Counted from the stretch's first letter, positions 16,847 through 27,038 are shown. The stretch: DNA of 64,000 nt from Pseudomonadota bacterium (GCA_020161615.1 JAIUPD010000010.1:124001-188000), one strand, 5' to 3'. A program made the numbers and translations. The notes: generated by a model not told the origin, from the letters alone.

Positions 16847-17439
16847 CCCCCGCCGAGATCCGCGCGCGACTGACGCGGCCCTGGCGCCATGGCGAGGCCG
16901 AGGATCTGGCCGGGGTCACCGTCGACGGGTTGCTTGACCTGACGGACCTTGCGCTTTGCGGCGTGGATTTCCGGGGCGCGACCTTCCAGGGCGGGCTCAG
17001 CGCGCGCGGCGCGCGCTTTGACGGCCTCAGCTGGTTCCACGATGCGCATTTCGAGGGACCGGTGGACCTGTCGGGCGCCCTCTTCGCCAATGACGCCCGT
17101 TTCGACACCGCCCGCTTCGAGTCGGTGAACCTGTCGGGCGCCGAGTTTCGCGGCACCGCCACCTTCCGTGCCTGCCGTTTCGACGGCGCGGCCGACCTGA
17201 GCCGCCTCACCTGTTACGGCAATCTCGACCTCGCCGAGACGCGCTTCGCTGCGGGCCTCAGCCTTGCGGGATCCGAGTTCCTTGGCGGGCTCTGGGCGCA
17301 GGCGGCGGACTTTCCTGCCGAAGCGGACTTCTCGGACACGCAGGTCCACGGCCGCCTCTGGCTGCGCGCGGCGCGGCAGGGAAACATGCCCGTCGATGAC
17401 CGCGCCTTCGGGCTGTCCTTCGGTTATACCTACCGCTGA
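16843..17439 (+). CDS. Pentapeptide-repeat protein, last gene of the operon
   Basis: A 198-residue protein. From about residue 25 to 170 it has the A(D/N)LXX-like five-residue periodicity (GVDFRGATFQGGLSARGARF, then VDLSGALFANDARFDTARF, then VNLSGAEF) with F/L at each central position, which folds as a right-handed quadrilateral beta helix. No signal peptide or membrane segment. ATGA overlap with the flavodoxin puts it firmly in the operon. Pentapeptide proteins have varied roles (scaffolds, gyrase mimics) and no function is assignable here; being the terminal gene of an electron-transfer pair is unusual. Confidence 0.85.
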   Translation: MTPAEIRARLTRPWRHGEAEDLAGVTVDGLLDLTDLALCGVDFRGATFQGGLSARGARFDGLSWFHDAHFEGPVDLSGALFANDARFDTARFESVNLSGAEFRGTATFRACRFDGAADLSRLTCYGNLDLAETRFAAGLSLAGSEFLGGLWAQAADFPAEADFSDTQVHGRLWLRAARQGNMPVDDRAFGLSFGYTYR

Positions 17440-17514
17440 CGTGGCGTAGCGGCGCGCCGCGCGTCTCTGCCCCATCGCCGGATCGTGACGGGCCCACAGG
17501 GGGCACGACCCTGG

Positions 17515-18705
17515 CTATCGCTGCCTGTTCCGCGCCGTCGACCGAGCCAGGGCCGACAGCATGTCCGTTCTGGTGACGATGCCGACGATCCGATCTTCCT
17601 CCATCACCGGGACGGCCTCGGCGCCGCCATCGGACAGCAACGGCAGGACCGAGGCGACAAGCGTGCCTCGCGTCACCGTCGGCAGAGCGGTGGTCATGAC
17701 CTCGGCAGCCCGCAGGGTGCCGGGCGAAGGATCGCCTCCGAGGGCCGCCATCGCCCCGCTGAAACGGCGCCGTTTGCGCAGCGCATCGCGCCTCGCCCGG
17801 CGGATCAGGTCCAATTGAAAGATCACGCCCAGCATCGCACCCTTCCCGTCCACCACCGGGATCGAGGTGAACCCATGCTGGCGAAACAGATCCGCGACGG
17901 TGGCGCTGCGCGCCTCGGGGCGCACCGTCACCAGGTCGCGTGACATGATGTCATCGCAGGTCATCGCCCCCAGGGCATGACCCGCCGCGACCTGTTCGGC
18001 CGCGGCGATCAGGCGCGACAGATCCTCGACGCCCAGGTTGGCCGATTGGCGGTAGTCGGCGAGGATCCGCGCCAGCTCTTCGGGGGCAAGACCCAGCCGC
18101 TGCTCTGCCGCCTTGTCGGCGGTGGCATGCGGCCCGGCCTCATGCGGTTGGCGGAACGGATAGATTCGTCCGGTCAGCCGGTGCCAGGCCATCGCCATGA
18201 TCACCAGCGAGACGGTTCCCAACAGGACCGGCATCAGGACAAACCGCAGGCCCATCGCCTCCAGCATCGCGGGATTCATGGCCGCGGTCAGCGCGACCGC
18301 GCCTCCGGGCGGATGCAGGGACCGGGTCAGGAACATCACCAGAAGGGCCAGACCGGCCGAGGCCCCGATCGCCAGCGCCGGATCCAGAGCCAAGCGATGA
18401 ACCCCGAGCGCCGCCAGCCCCGAGAGGCTGTTGCCGACAATCGCGGACCAGGGCTGGGCGAGCGGGCTGTTCGGCAAGGCAAACAGGATCACCGCGCTGG
18501 CGCCCATCGGCGCGATCAGGAAGGCGCCCGTGGCGACATCGACCCGGGCGCCCAGCAGCAGGGCGGCACAGACCAGCAATGCCAACCCGGCCCCGAGTGC
18601 TGCCGCCGCCACCTCGCGCGGCCCGGTCGGGCCGATGACCGGCCCGAAGGGGCGCAGCCGGGCAAGCAGTGCCGTTTCCCCGCGCCGAGGGCGTTGCCCG
18701 CCCAT
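17515..18705 (-). CDS. HPP family membrane protein with two CBS domains
   Basis: A 396-residue protein. Residues ~25-180 hold four or five hydrophobic segments (EVAAAALGAGLALLVCAALL, then VATGAFLIAPMGASAVILF) with the family signature HPPGGAVAL. After a linker come two CBS repeats (DDIMSRDLVTVRPEARSATVADLF, then AAEVMTTALPTVTRGTLVASVLPLL). HPP proteins have been linked to nitrite transport in chloroplasts and cyanobacteria; CBS pairs usually sense adenylates. It starts 3 bases after the glutamate dehydrogenase stop and is probably cotranscribed with it, which would fit a nitrogen-related role (inference). Confidence 0.85.
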   Translation of the reverse strand: MGGQRPRRGETALLARLRPFGPVIGPTGPREVAAAALGAGLALLVCAALLLGARVDVATGAFLIAPMGASAVILFALPNSPLAQPWSAIVGNSLSGLAALGVHRLALDPALAIGASAGLALLVMFLTRSLHPPGGAVALTAAMNPAMLEAMGLRFVLMPVLLGTVSLVIMAMAWHRLTGRIYPFRQPHEAGPHATADKAAEQRLGLAPEELARILADYRQSANLGVEDLSRLIAAAEQVAAGHALGAMTCDDIMSRDLVTVRPEARSATVADLFRQHGFTSIPVVDGKGAMLGVIFQLDLIRRARRDALRKRRRFSGAMAALGGDPSPGTLRAAEVMTTALPTVTRGTLVASVLPLLSDGGAEAVPVMEEDRIVGIVTRTDMLSALARSTARNRQR

Positions 18706-18708
18706 CGC

Positions 18709-20470
<1,762 letters not shown>

Positions 20471-21394
20471 ATGGTCAGCGTCACTCATTCCCCCCTGTCG
20501 GCGGCGGCGCCCCGAACCCCGCGCCGCGAGTTGCGGCATATCCCGGTCAACCTGCCGTCGGCGGATTACCGGGCCCTGCTGGAGCATCTGCAGGCCTGCG
20601 AGGGCGGACAGGGCACCGGCTCGAAACTGCTGGCCTATGTGCTGGCAAGCAAGCTGATGAACACCCGCCCTGCGGATGACGTGCATGACACCGATCTGGT
20701 GGTCGGCGGGGTACGGGTCAGTTTCACCATCGACGGCAGCGCCCCCCGATCCGGCCTGCTGCTGCATCATCCGGGCGACGAGCCGCCGGCGGATGCAATC
20801 CCCGTCGCCTCGCTTCTGGGGGCCACGCTGATCGGCCTGCGCGCCGGACGCAGGGCGCCGCTGCTTTTTGAGGATGGCCGCATCGGCAGGCTTTGCGTCA
20901 CCGGCGTAAGCGGGCTGCCGCGCCGTCCCCCGCCATTACCCGTGAACACAAGGAAGATTACCATGTCCACCACCGCCCAGGCCGTGAAGAACCCGACCAA
21001 GAAGAACCCCCGCATCGTGATCAGCGAAGAGAGCCTCGCCCATCTGGAGGGGCTGGCCGACGGCATGCTGCGCCGCCACCCGGCGCTGGCCGACCGTCTT
21101 TATGAAGAGCTTGGCCGCGCGCGCATCGTTGCCGCCGACAAGATGCCGCCGAATGTGGTGGGCATGGGCAGCACGGTGGTCTTCCGCGACGAGAATACAG
21201 GGCAGGAAAAGACCGTGACGCTGGTCTATCCCGAAGAGGCCGACATCGCCCGGATGCGGGTTTCAGTGACGACCCCGATCGGGGTCGCTCTGCTGGGCCT
21301 TGCCGAAGGCGCGAGCTTCTATTGGGACACGCGCGAGAACGAGCGGCGAATGCTGACCGTCCTCAGCGTCGCGCCGCCAGAGGCGGAGGACTGA
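20471..21394 (+). CDS. Tandem Rnk/GreA-C-like protein (two modules in one frame, internal start at 20963)
   Basis: A 307-codon frame with two related halves. Residues ~20-130 have a helical start (HIPVNLPSADYRALLEHLQ) and a GreA-C/FKBP-like end (DAIPVASLLGATLIGLRAGRRAPLLFEDGR). Residues 165-307 look like a full Rnk (nucleoside diphosphate kinase regulator) protein: RIVISEESLAHLEGLADGM, VVGMGSTVVFRDENTGQEKTV..., TPIGVALLGLAEGASFYWDTR. Such proteins bind in the RNA polymerase secondary channel. The first ATG follows GAGGAGGAC. A second ATG at 20963 has AAGGAAG 6 bases before it, so two products, a long and a short one, are possible. A lost stop codon or a base error between two genes is the alternative. 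Confidence 0.75.
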   Translation: MVSVTHSPLSAAAPRTPRRELRHIPVNLPSADYRALLEHLQACEGGQGTGSKLLAYVLASKLMNTRPADDVHDTDLVVGGVRVSFTIDGSAPRSGLLLHHPGDEPPADAIPVASLLGATLIGLRAGRRAPLLFEDGRIGRLCVTGVSGLPRRPPPLPVNTRKITMSTTAQAVKNPTKKNPRIVISEESLAHLEGLADGMLRRHPALADRLYEELGRARIVAADKMPPNVVGMGSTVVFRDENTGQEKTVTLVYPEEADIARMRVSVTTPIGVALLGLAEGASFYWDTRENERRMLTVLSVAPPEAED

Positions 21395-21439
21395 GGCGGC
21401 CCGCCGGCCCCGGGGGTTTTCCACCGCCGGGCCGGCCTC

Positions 21440-22120
21440 TCAGCCGCTGCCCAGCATATCGGCGCGGATGGTTTCCAGATGCGCTGTCATGCAGGCGGCG
21501 GCGGCCTCGGGGTCGCCGGACTCGACGGCATCGACGATCCGCGCGTGCTGATCGCTGTGCAGCGTCTGGAAGGCCTGGGTGCCGATCCGGCGATAGGTCC
21601 GCTCCCATTCCCGTTGCCAGGCGATGCGGCGCCGGATCCCCGACAGATAGCCCAGAAAGCCTGACAGGATCGGATTGCCGGAGATCTGCCCAAGCGCCCG
21701 GTGAAAGGCGTCATCGGCCTGTTCGCAGGCAGCCCGGTCGCGCGCCTTGCGCCCCGCCGCGACCCTTCCCCGCAACAGCGCCACATCCTCGGCGTCCGCC
21801 AGCCGCGCCGCCGTGACCGCGACCATCGGCTCCAGCAACAGACGGGCCTGCATCACATCGGGCGGCGTTGCGCCCTCGATCAACAGCGTGTCGCGAACCG
21901 GCAGATGGCGCGGCCGCGAGCCGCTGAATGTCCCCTGGCCGACATGGCGCCAGATCCTGCCGTCCTGCTCCAGTCTCGACAGGCACGCCCTCAGCGTCTG
22001 GCGCGAACAGCCGAAACGTTCTGCCAGCTCGCGCTCGGACGGCAGGCGCTCGCCCGGCGTCAGCACCGCCAGCAGGGCCAGCATATCGGGCTGGATGTCC
22101 GTTGCGGATCGTCTGGGCAT
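21440..22120 (-). CDS. GntR family transcriptional regulator (FadR/FCD subfamily)
   Basis: A 226-residue regulator with an N-terminal winged helix (LTPGERLPSERELAERFGCSRQTLRACLSRLEQDGRIWRHVGQGTF) and a C-terminal helical FCD ligand domain (VMQARLLLEPMVAVTAARLADAEDVALL, then DDAFHRALGQISGNPILSGFL). ATG chosen because AAAGGAGG stands 5 bases before it; the frame upstream is not needed. It is divergent from the TSUP exporter, with tandem TTTGCAGACCAA repeats between them that overlap its own ribosome-binding site. It probably represses itself and the transporter (inference). Confidence 0.88.
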   Translation of the reverse strand: MPRRSATDIQPDMLALLAVLTPGERLPSERELAERFGCSRQTLRACLSRLEQDGRIWRHVGQGTFSGSRPRHLPVRDTLLIEGATPPDVMQARLLLEPMVAVTAARLADAEDVALLRGRVAAGRKARDRAACEQADDAFHRALGQISGNPILSGFLGYLSGIRRRIAWQREWERTYRRIGTQAFQTLHSDQHARIVDAVESGDPEAAAACMTAHLETIRADMLGSG

Positions 22121-22130
22121 GGGCGCCTCC

Positions 22131-22154
22131 TTTGCAGACCAATTTGCAGACCAA
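22131..22154. repeat. Two perfect tandem copies of TTTGCAGACCAA (operator candidate)
   Basis: Copies at 22131-22142 and 22143-22154 abut without a gap, and a partial third (TTGC) follows. They lie between the divergent GntR and TSUP genes and overlap the GntR gene's Shine-Dalgarno region. Confidence 0.6.
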
Positions 22155-22193
22155 TTGCCGACGGCGCAAGGAGGGGGCGGAACCTTGCCGGAG

Positions 22194-22955
22194 ATGGAGG
22201 AAACATTGACCGACCTGCTTCTGCTTTGCCTTGCCGGGGGTGCGGCGGGCCTGCTCAACGCCGTGGCGGGCGGCGGCACTTTCCTGAGCCTGCCGGCGCT
22301 GATCTACGTGGGCGTGCCGCCGGTCGCGGCGAATGCCACGGCGACGCTGAGCGCGCTGCCCGGTTATCTGAGCAGCGCCTGGGCGTTCCGGGGCGACATG
22401 AAGACCGAAGGCGCGCTGGGGCTGCGCGCCATCCTCGGCCTTGCGGCGCTCGGCAGCATCCTAGGGGCGCTTCTGCTGATCGTGACGCCGGGCGAGACCT
22501 TCCTGTGGATCGTGCCCTGGCTGCTGCTGCTGGCGACCCTGCTCTTCGCCTGCGGTCCGTTTCTGCTGAAAGCCCTGCGCCAACGCGGGGGCGGCGCGGC
22601 GGGGCCGGTCGTCTCGGCCACCGCGATCCTCGCCGTGTCGATCTATGGCGGGTATTTCAACGGCGGGCTCGGGATCATGCTGCTCGCGGCCTTCAGCCTG
22701 CTGGGCCACACCGACCTGCACGGCATGAACGGGCTGAAGAACCTGCTGTCGGCCGTCCTGTCGCTGATCTCGGCCGGGGCCTTTGTCTGGGCCGGGCTGA
22801 TCGCCTGGGAGCAGGCCGTGATCCTGGCGGTCAGCGCGACGGCGGGCGGCTATGCCGGGGCACGGCTGAGCCGCCGGATCGTGCGAACGGACCTTCTGCG
22901 CTGGTTCATCACCCTGGTCGGCGCGGCGATGACCATCGCCTTCTTCGTCCTCTGA
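22194..22955 (+). CDS. TSUP family membrane transporter (TauE/SafE type)
   Basis: A 253-residue, highly hydrophobic protein with about seven to eight membrane segments, starting LLLLCLAGGAAGLLNAVAGGGTFLSLPAL. The glycine-rich AGGGTF and second-half repeat YGGYFNGGLGIMLLAAF are hallmarks of the TauE/SafE (DUF81) family, which moves sulfite, sulfonates or organic anions. A TTG at 22185, 10 bases after AAGGAGG, is a plausible earlier start adding three residues. Control by the divergent GntR protein is likely. Substrate unknown. Confidence 0.88.
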   Translation: MEETLTDLLLLCLAGGAAGLLNAVAGGGTFLSLPALIYVGVPPVAANATATLSALPGYLSSAWAFRGDMKTEGALGLRAILGLAALGSILGALLLIVTPGETFLWIVPWLLLLATLLFACGPFLLKALRQRGGGAAGPVVSATAILAVSIYGGYFNGGLGIMLLAAFSLLGHTDLHGMNGLKNLLSAVLSLISAGAFVWAGLIAWEQAVILAVSATAGGYAGARLSRRIVRTDLLRWFITLVGAAMTIAFFVL

Positions 22956-22957
22956 CC

Positions 22958-23752
22958 CTATCGGCGATAGAGGACCGGGAACCAATCCTCGCGCAGCCTC
23001 TGGCCGGGCTTCATGTCATGCCCGGGATAGGGGGGCGAGGTCCGGCCCGGACGCTCGACATAGCGCGCGTCATCGCCCACCAGCCGCAGCGAGAAGGCCC
23101 GCCGGCGGCTTTGCGTGGTGTTGCCGCGCGCGCCATGCAGGATGCCATAGTTGAAGGCCACGGCATCGCCCGGCTCCATCTCCCATTCGCGGATGTCCAT
23201 CCCCTCGGCATCGGGATCGGGCACCGGCATATAGGCGTCGTCCTCGGGGTAGAAACTGGTCTCGGCCAGCCAGCGCGTCGGCAGGACCGGCTTCGGCCAG
23301 GCATGGCTTCCCGCCACGCAGCGCAGGCTCGCCTCGCGCACCGGATCCATCGGCGACCAGAAGCTGACGGTCTGCTTGCCCTCGACGAAATAATAAGGGC
23401 CGTCCTGGTGCCAGGGCGTCGGTTTCGAGGTGCCGGGCTCCTTCACCAGCACATGATCGTGGAACATCTGGACCTGCTGCGATTGCATGAGATCCGCGGC
23501 AACCTCGGCGGCGGGCGAGTGGCGGATGGCGTGTTCGAACTCGGGGATGCGGGTCCAGTTGCAGTAATCGTCGAAAAACCGCCCGCCCTCGCCCGCCTTC
23601 AGGTTCTCGGCCGCATAGGGGCCGGGCTCGGCCATGTTGCGCTCGATCCCCTCGCGGATCTGCTCCACATGGTCCTTGAACAGCCCCTTGATCAGAACGA
23701 CCCCGTCGCGCTGGAAGGCGTCGATATCCGCTTTGGTCACCAGGTCATGCAT
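22958..23752 (-). CDS. Phytanoyl-CoA dioxygenase (PhyH) family protein
   Basis: A 264-residue Fe(II)/2-oxoglutarate-dependent oxygenase. The iron ligands are H115-x-D117 (PWHQDGPYYF) and H206 (GILHGARGN), and R218 (SRRRAFSLR) should bind 2-oxoglutarate. The double-stranded beta-helix layout matches the bacterial PhyH/ectoine hydroxylase group. AGGAG lies 8 bases before the ATG. It is divergent from a LysR gene across 81 AT-rich bases, so the LysR protein probably regulates it. Substrate unknown; family members hydroxylate acyl-CoAs, amino acids and natural products. Confidence 0.88.
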   Translation of the reverse strand: MHDLVTKADIDAFQRDGVVLIKGLFKDHVEQIREGIERNMAEPGPYAAENLKAGEGGRFFDDYCNWTRIPEFEHAIRHSPAAEVAADLMQSQQVQMFHDHVLVKEPGTSKPTPWHQDGPYYFVEGKQTVSFWSPMDPVREASLRCVAGSHAWPKPVLPTRWLAETSFYPEDDAYMPVPDPDAEGMDIREWEMEPGDAVAFNYGILHGARGNTTQSRRRAFSLRLVGDDARYVERPGRTSPPYPGHDMKPGQRLREDWFPVLYRR

Positions 23753-23833
23753 CGCGTGTCTCCTTTGTCAGGGCAAGGTAGACGCGTCATAATTTAGTTT
23801 CCAATCATATATTTTCATAGAATAAATAGTTCC

Positions 23834-24712
23834 ATGCTATCCATTACCCTGCGCCAATACGAATATGTCGTGGCCGTCGCCGAGGAACGCAGTGTCACCG
23901 CCGCCGCCGCGCGGCTGCATGTCTCGCAGCCCTCGCTGTCGGTGGCGATCACCCGGGTCGAGGAGATTCTGGGCGAACGGATCTTCCTGCGCCGCAAGGG
24001 GTCCGTGATCGTCGTCACCCCCTTCGGGCATCGTCTGGTGGAGCGGGCCCGGCATCTGCTCGACATGGCGCGCGAGATCGAGACCATCGCCGAAGCCGCC
24101 CGTCCCGTGGTCATCGGCTGTTTCGAGGATATCGCGCCATGGTATCTTGCGCCCATCCTCGAGCTTTTGCAGCGGCAGGTTCCGGCACAGAGGTTCCAAG
24201 GGCAGGAAGGACGCTTCGCCAGCCTGGCCCGCGACCTGGCCGAGGGAAAGGTCGATGTCGCCCTCTGCTACGATATCGGCTTCGATGCCGGGTTCGAGCG
24301 GCACAAGCTGCGGACCGTGGCGCCGGTGGCCTTCCTGCCCCAGGCGCATCCGCTCGCCGGTCAACCGTCGCTGACGTTGGAGCAGATCGCCGGACATCCG
24401 CTCATCCTGTCCAGCGAGGGGCTTTCGGTCGACTACATCCAGTCGCTGTTCGAAGCCCTGGGCCTCGTGCCGCGCATCGCGCATCGGGCCTCGTCGCTGG
24501 AGCTGATGCGGTCCTTCGCAGCGCATGGCATGGGCATCGGCATCAGCTATTCCAATCCGCCCGGCAGTATCAGCTATGATGGCGGGGCGCTGGTCACGCG
24601 GCCCATTTCCTCCCCCAGCGCCGCCGCGGACCTGTTTCTGTTCTGGTCCGGCCTGCGCGGGGAAAGCCCGGATCTGCGGCCGGTCGTCCAGGCGATTGCC
24701 GGCTTCTTCTGA
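23834..24712 (+). CDS. LysR family transcriptional regulator
   Basis: A 292-residue LysR protein. The N-terminal HTH is LRQYEYVVAVAEERSVTAAAARLHVSQPSLSVAITRVEEILGERIFLR, and the effector domain follows from about residue 90 (VVIGCFEDIAPWYLAPILELL). It is similar in layout to OxyR/CysB-type activators but no diagnostic cysteine pair is seen. Divergent from the PhyH gene. The intergenic stretch 23790-23833 is strongly AT-rich and would hold the LysR boxes; no T-N11-A site could be singled out. No clear Shine-Dalgarno sequence. Confidence 0.9.
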   Translation: MLSITLRQYEYVVAVAEERSVTAAAARLHVSQPSLSVAITRVEEILGERIFLRRKGSVIVVTPFGHRLVERARHLLDMAREIETIAEAARPVVIGCFEDIAPWYLAPILELLQRQVPAQRFQGQEGRFASLARDLAEGKVDVALCYDIGFDAGFERHKLRTVAPVAFLPQAHPLAGQPSLTLEQIAGHPLILSSEGLSVDYIQSLFEALGLVPRIAHRASSLELMRSFAAHGMGIGISYSNPPGSISYDGGALVTRPISSPSAAADLFLFWSGLRGESPDLRPVVQAIAGFF

Positions 24713-24823
24713 CGCGCGGCCGAGGCCCCGGGACCCGAGGCCGGACCGAAGCCCTTCCCATTGCCGCCGCCGTCTGCAACCTTGGCGCCATGCGGTCGCC
24801 ACGACCCCCGGACGAAAGCGAAG

Positions 24824-25918
24824 ATGGCAACATCGACACTGAAAGGGATCTGCCGGAATGTGCTGGGCGGCGCCGAAGGCTCGCTCGTGCAGGTCTTCGA
24901 GACGCTGAGCCGCCCGGGCTCGCCGTTCCTGCGGCAGGACGATGCCTTCCTGAACGCGGCCCAATGGTGGGTCCCCCTGCCCGAGGACGAGGGCGAGGGC
25001 GGCTGGCGGCTGATCCGGCTGGGTCCCTCGATGCAGGCCATCGTGACGGAATGCGTCTATGCCGCGCCGCGCTCTGGTTCCGTCCCGCCCGAGGGCATGG
25101 TCGGCCTTCACTTCCTGCTTGATGGCCCGGTGGAACTGACCGGCACCGGCCCGGGCGCAAAGGCCTTGCCGCCGGTGACCATGCTGGCCTCGCATCAGGC
25201 GCCGGGGGTGCGGTTTGCGGTCTTCCAGCCGGCGGGTGTGGCCCGGATGCTGACGCTCTGCGTCGCGCCCGAGGTGCTGGTGCAGAGCTTCGGGCTCGAC
25301 CCGCGCGCCTCGCGCGTGGCCAGCCGCCTGATGGCACCCGAGCCGGGCACGGTGTCGATTGTCGAGGCGGTGATGCTCGATAGCTGCCGCGCGCTGCTGG
25401 AGGCCCTGCTGGCCGAGCATGTCGGGCGCCCCGGGTCATTGGCCGCCTCGGTCGGGTTGCTGCTCAGGATCGTCGGGCTGGCCGTGGAAACGCTGGTCGG
25501 GGATGCGGAAGAGACCAGCGCCGGCAGCTACAGCCTGAAGGACCTGAGCCTGCTGGAAAACACCCGCCAGGCCCTGGCCGAGGATCTGGCCGAGAACCTG
25601 TCCCTGGGCGATATCGCCCGACGGCTGGGCACCAACCAGACCAAGCTCAAGGCCGGGCTCAGGGCGGTCTATGGCATCACCGCCTCAGGCTACCGCCGGC
25701 AATGCCGGATGGAGCGGGCCATGGAATTGCTGGCCACCGAGCAATTGCCCGCTTCGGTGGTGGCCGGCATGGTCGGCTACAGCGCCCATGCCAGCTTTAC
25801 CGTGGCCTTCCAGGCCTATCACGGCATCACCCCGCGCGCGGCGCGGCAGCGGGGCGGGGCGCTGTTCAGGCCGACAGACCGGCCAGACCCTGACGCACCA
25901 CCTCAAGCCCGCGCGTGA
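24824..25918 (+). CDS. AraC family transcriptional regulator (PchR-like HTH)
   Basis: A 364-residue regulator. The C-terminal double HTH runs from about residue 250 (ALAEDLAENLSLGDIARRLGTNQTKLKAGLRAVYGITASGYRRQCRMERAMELL, then VAGMVGYSAHASFTVAFQAYHGITPRAAR). The LGTNQTKLKAGLRAVYG pattern recalls PchR-type regulators. The N-terminal 240 residues are a sensor of unknown ligand. ATG at 24824 is preferred over an in-frame TTG at 24761. The last 17 codons overlap, on the opposite strand, the end of the DUF2817 gene by 53 bases. Target genes are not evident. Confidence 0.85.
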   Translation: MATSTLKGICRNVLGGAEGSLVQVFETLSRPGSPFLRQDDAFLNAAQWWVPLPEDEGEGGWRLIRLGPSMQAIVTECVYAAPRSGSVPPEGMVGLHFLLDGPVELTGTGPGAKALPPVTMLASHQAPGVRFAVFQPAGVARMLTLCVAPEVLVQSFGLDPRASRVASRLMAPEPGTVSIVEAVMLDSCRALLEALLAEHVGRPGSLAASVGLLLRIVGLAVETLVGDAEETSAGSYSLKDLSLLENTRQALAEDLAENLSLGDIARRLGTNQTKLKAGLRAVYGITASGYRRQCRMERAMELLATEQLPASVVAGMVGYSAHASFTVAFQAYHGITPRAARQRGGALFRPTDRPDPDAPPQARA

Positions 25919-26936
25919 CCACCGCCTGCTGCCAGGCGGGATCGGCGGGATTGTAGGCCGCGCTCATCCCCGCCTTGACCTGATCCCAAGCCGAATTGTC
26001 GCGCCCGCCGTTCGCATGCAGCCAGCCGTCGACACGGACCGCATCGCGCACCGCGTCGGGATCGAGCGTGCCGAATTCCAGCCCGATCGGGGTAAGCGTC
26101 AGCCACGGCGCCGCACGGCGCCAGCCGTCGAGGATCGAGGCCTTGGACCCGGCATAGCCCGTCTCGGGCGCCTTGGTATGGGCGACCGCGCCGTACCAGG
26201 CGGCGGCGCGGCGGCCCTCATCGCTGGTGGGCGTCTCGCCGCTCAGGCATTCGCCGAAGCCATAGGGCCCGAGGCCGGTGTGGATGTCGATCAGCCCGGC
26301 CCGTCTGGCCTGGCCCAGATGCTCGCGCGCCAGCGTCTCGACCAGACGCGAGGACCAGGACGGCCCGGCGCCGCCGAAATAGAGCCCGTCGGGGTGGCGA
26401 TACTGGCCGAGCTTCAGCGCGCTTTTCAGTGCCGCCTCGCCCTTCTCGGCGCGGAATGCGTCAAGCACGGCGTTCGAGCGCGCCATCGACGCGGCATCGG
26501 GACCCTCGGGAATCACGGCATCGGCAATCGCATCATAGCCCTCGTTCGACAGGTCGCCCGGCGCGTCCCAATCGACGAAATGGCGGTTGAGGTCGATGTT
26601 GTCCTCGTTGAAGCGCCGGTTCCAGGCAAAACCCCAGGGATTGATCGCATGCACGATCACCAAAGCCACGCCGGGCGGCGGCGTCAGAATCTGCAAAGCG
26701 GCCACCTGAACCGCCGAACCGGCCGGCCCCTCGGCCCCGTGCAGGCCCGATTCCACGACCAGAACCGCCTCGGCCCCCGGGTCGCCCAGGGTCAGGACAT
26801 CGCAGAAAAGCGGCTCTCCCGCGGGTCCCGGCAGAGGGTGGGGAATAGCCCGGTGATGCGCCAAAGCCGCCGAGCCAGAATCTACAATCTTACGCCTGCA
26901 TTCGATATAAGACGAGCCGAACGCCCCGATGTTCAT
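25866..26936 (-). CDS. DUF2817 family M14-like metallohydrolase
   Basis: A 356-residue protein. Zn-site-like motifs are ESGLHGAEGPAG (H-x2-E), NPWGFAWNRRFNEDNIDLNRHFVDWD and DIHTGLGPYG, the set typical of DUF2817 proteins, which share the M14 carboxypeptidase/aspartoacylase fold. No signal peptide, so cytosolic. ATG chosen for AAGGAG 8 bases upstream. It is divergent from a Dpp-type peptide importer across 102 bases, suggesting that it processes the imported peptide or N-acyl amino acid (inference). Its 3' end overlaps the convergent AraC gene. Confidence 0.85.
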   Translation of the reverse strand: MNIGAFGSSYIECRRKIVDSGSAALAHHRAIPHPLPGPAGEPLFCDVLTLGDPGAEAVLVVESGLHGAEGPAGSAVQVAALQILTPPPGVALVIVHAINPWGFAWNRRFNEDNIDLNRHFVDWDAPGDLSNEGYDAIADAVIPEGPDAASMARSNAVLDAFRAEKGEAALKSALKLGQYRHPDGLYFGGAGPSWSSRLVETLAREHLGQARRAGLIDIHTGLGPYGFGECLSGETPTSDEGRRAAAWYGAVAHTKAPETGYAGSKASILDGWRRAAPWLTLTPIGLEFGTLDPDAVRDAVRVDGWLHANGGRDNSAWDQVKAGMSAAYNPADPAWQQAVVTRGLEVVRQGLAGLSA

Positions 26937-27038
26937 GTTGCCGCACTCCTTTTCACTGATATTCTGGATACAGGAAACACCATTTCGGACAACTGTTCCG
27001 CGGACATCCGCAGCAAACACGTCCACAGGGGAAAATCC

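Noticed and set aside
17440-17514. Palindrome GCGGCGCGCCGC as terminator of the large operon
   Set aside because: It is self-complementary without a loop or U-run and may be chance in GC-rich DNA; no terminator is called.
21701-23797. Long plus-strand open frame across the GntR, TSUP and PhyH region
   Set aside because: It contradicts three recognisable proteins and has no family similarity.
25671-27038. Long in-frame extension ahead of the DppA-like protein
   Set aside because: The extension is antisense to the DUF2817 gene. The ATG at 27039 has a ribosome-binding site and gives a proper signal peptide.
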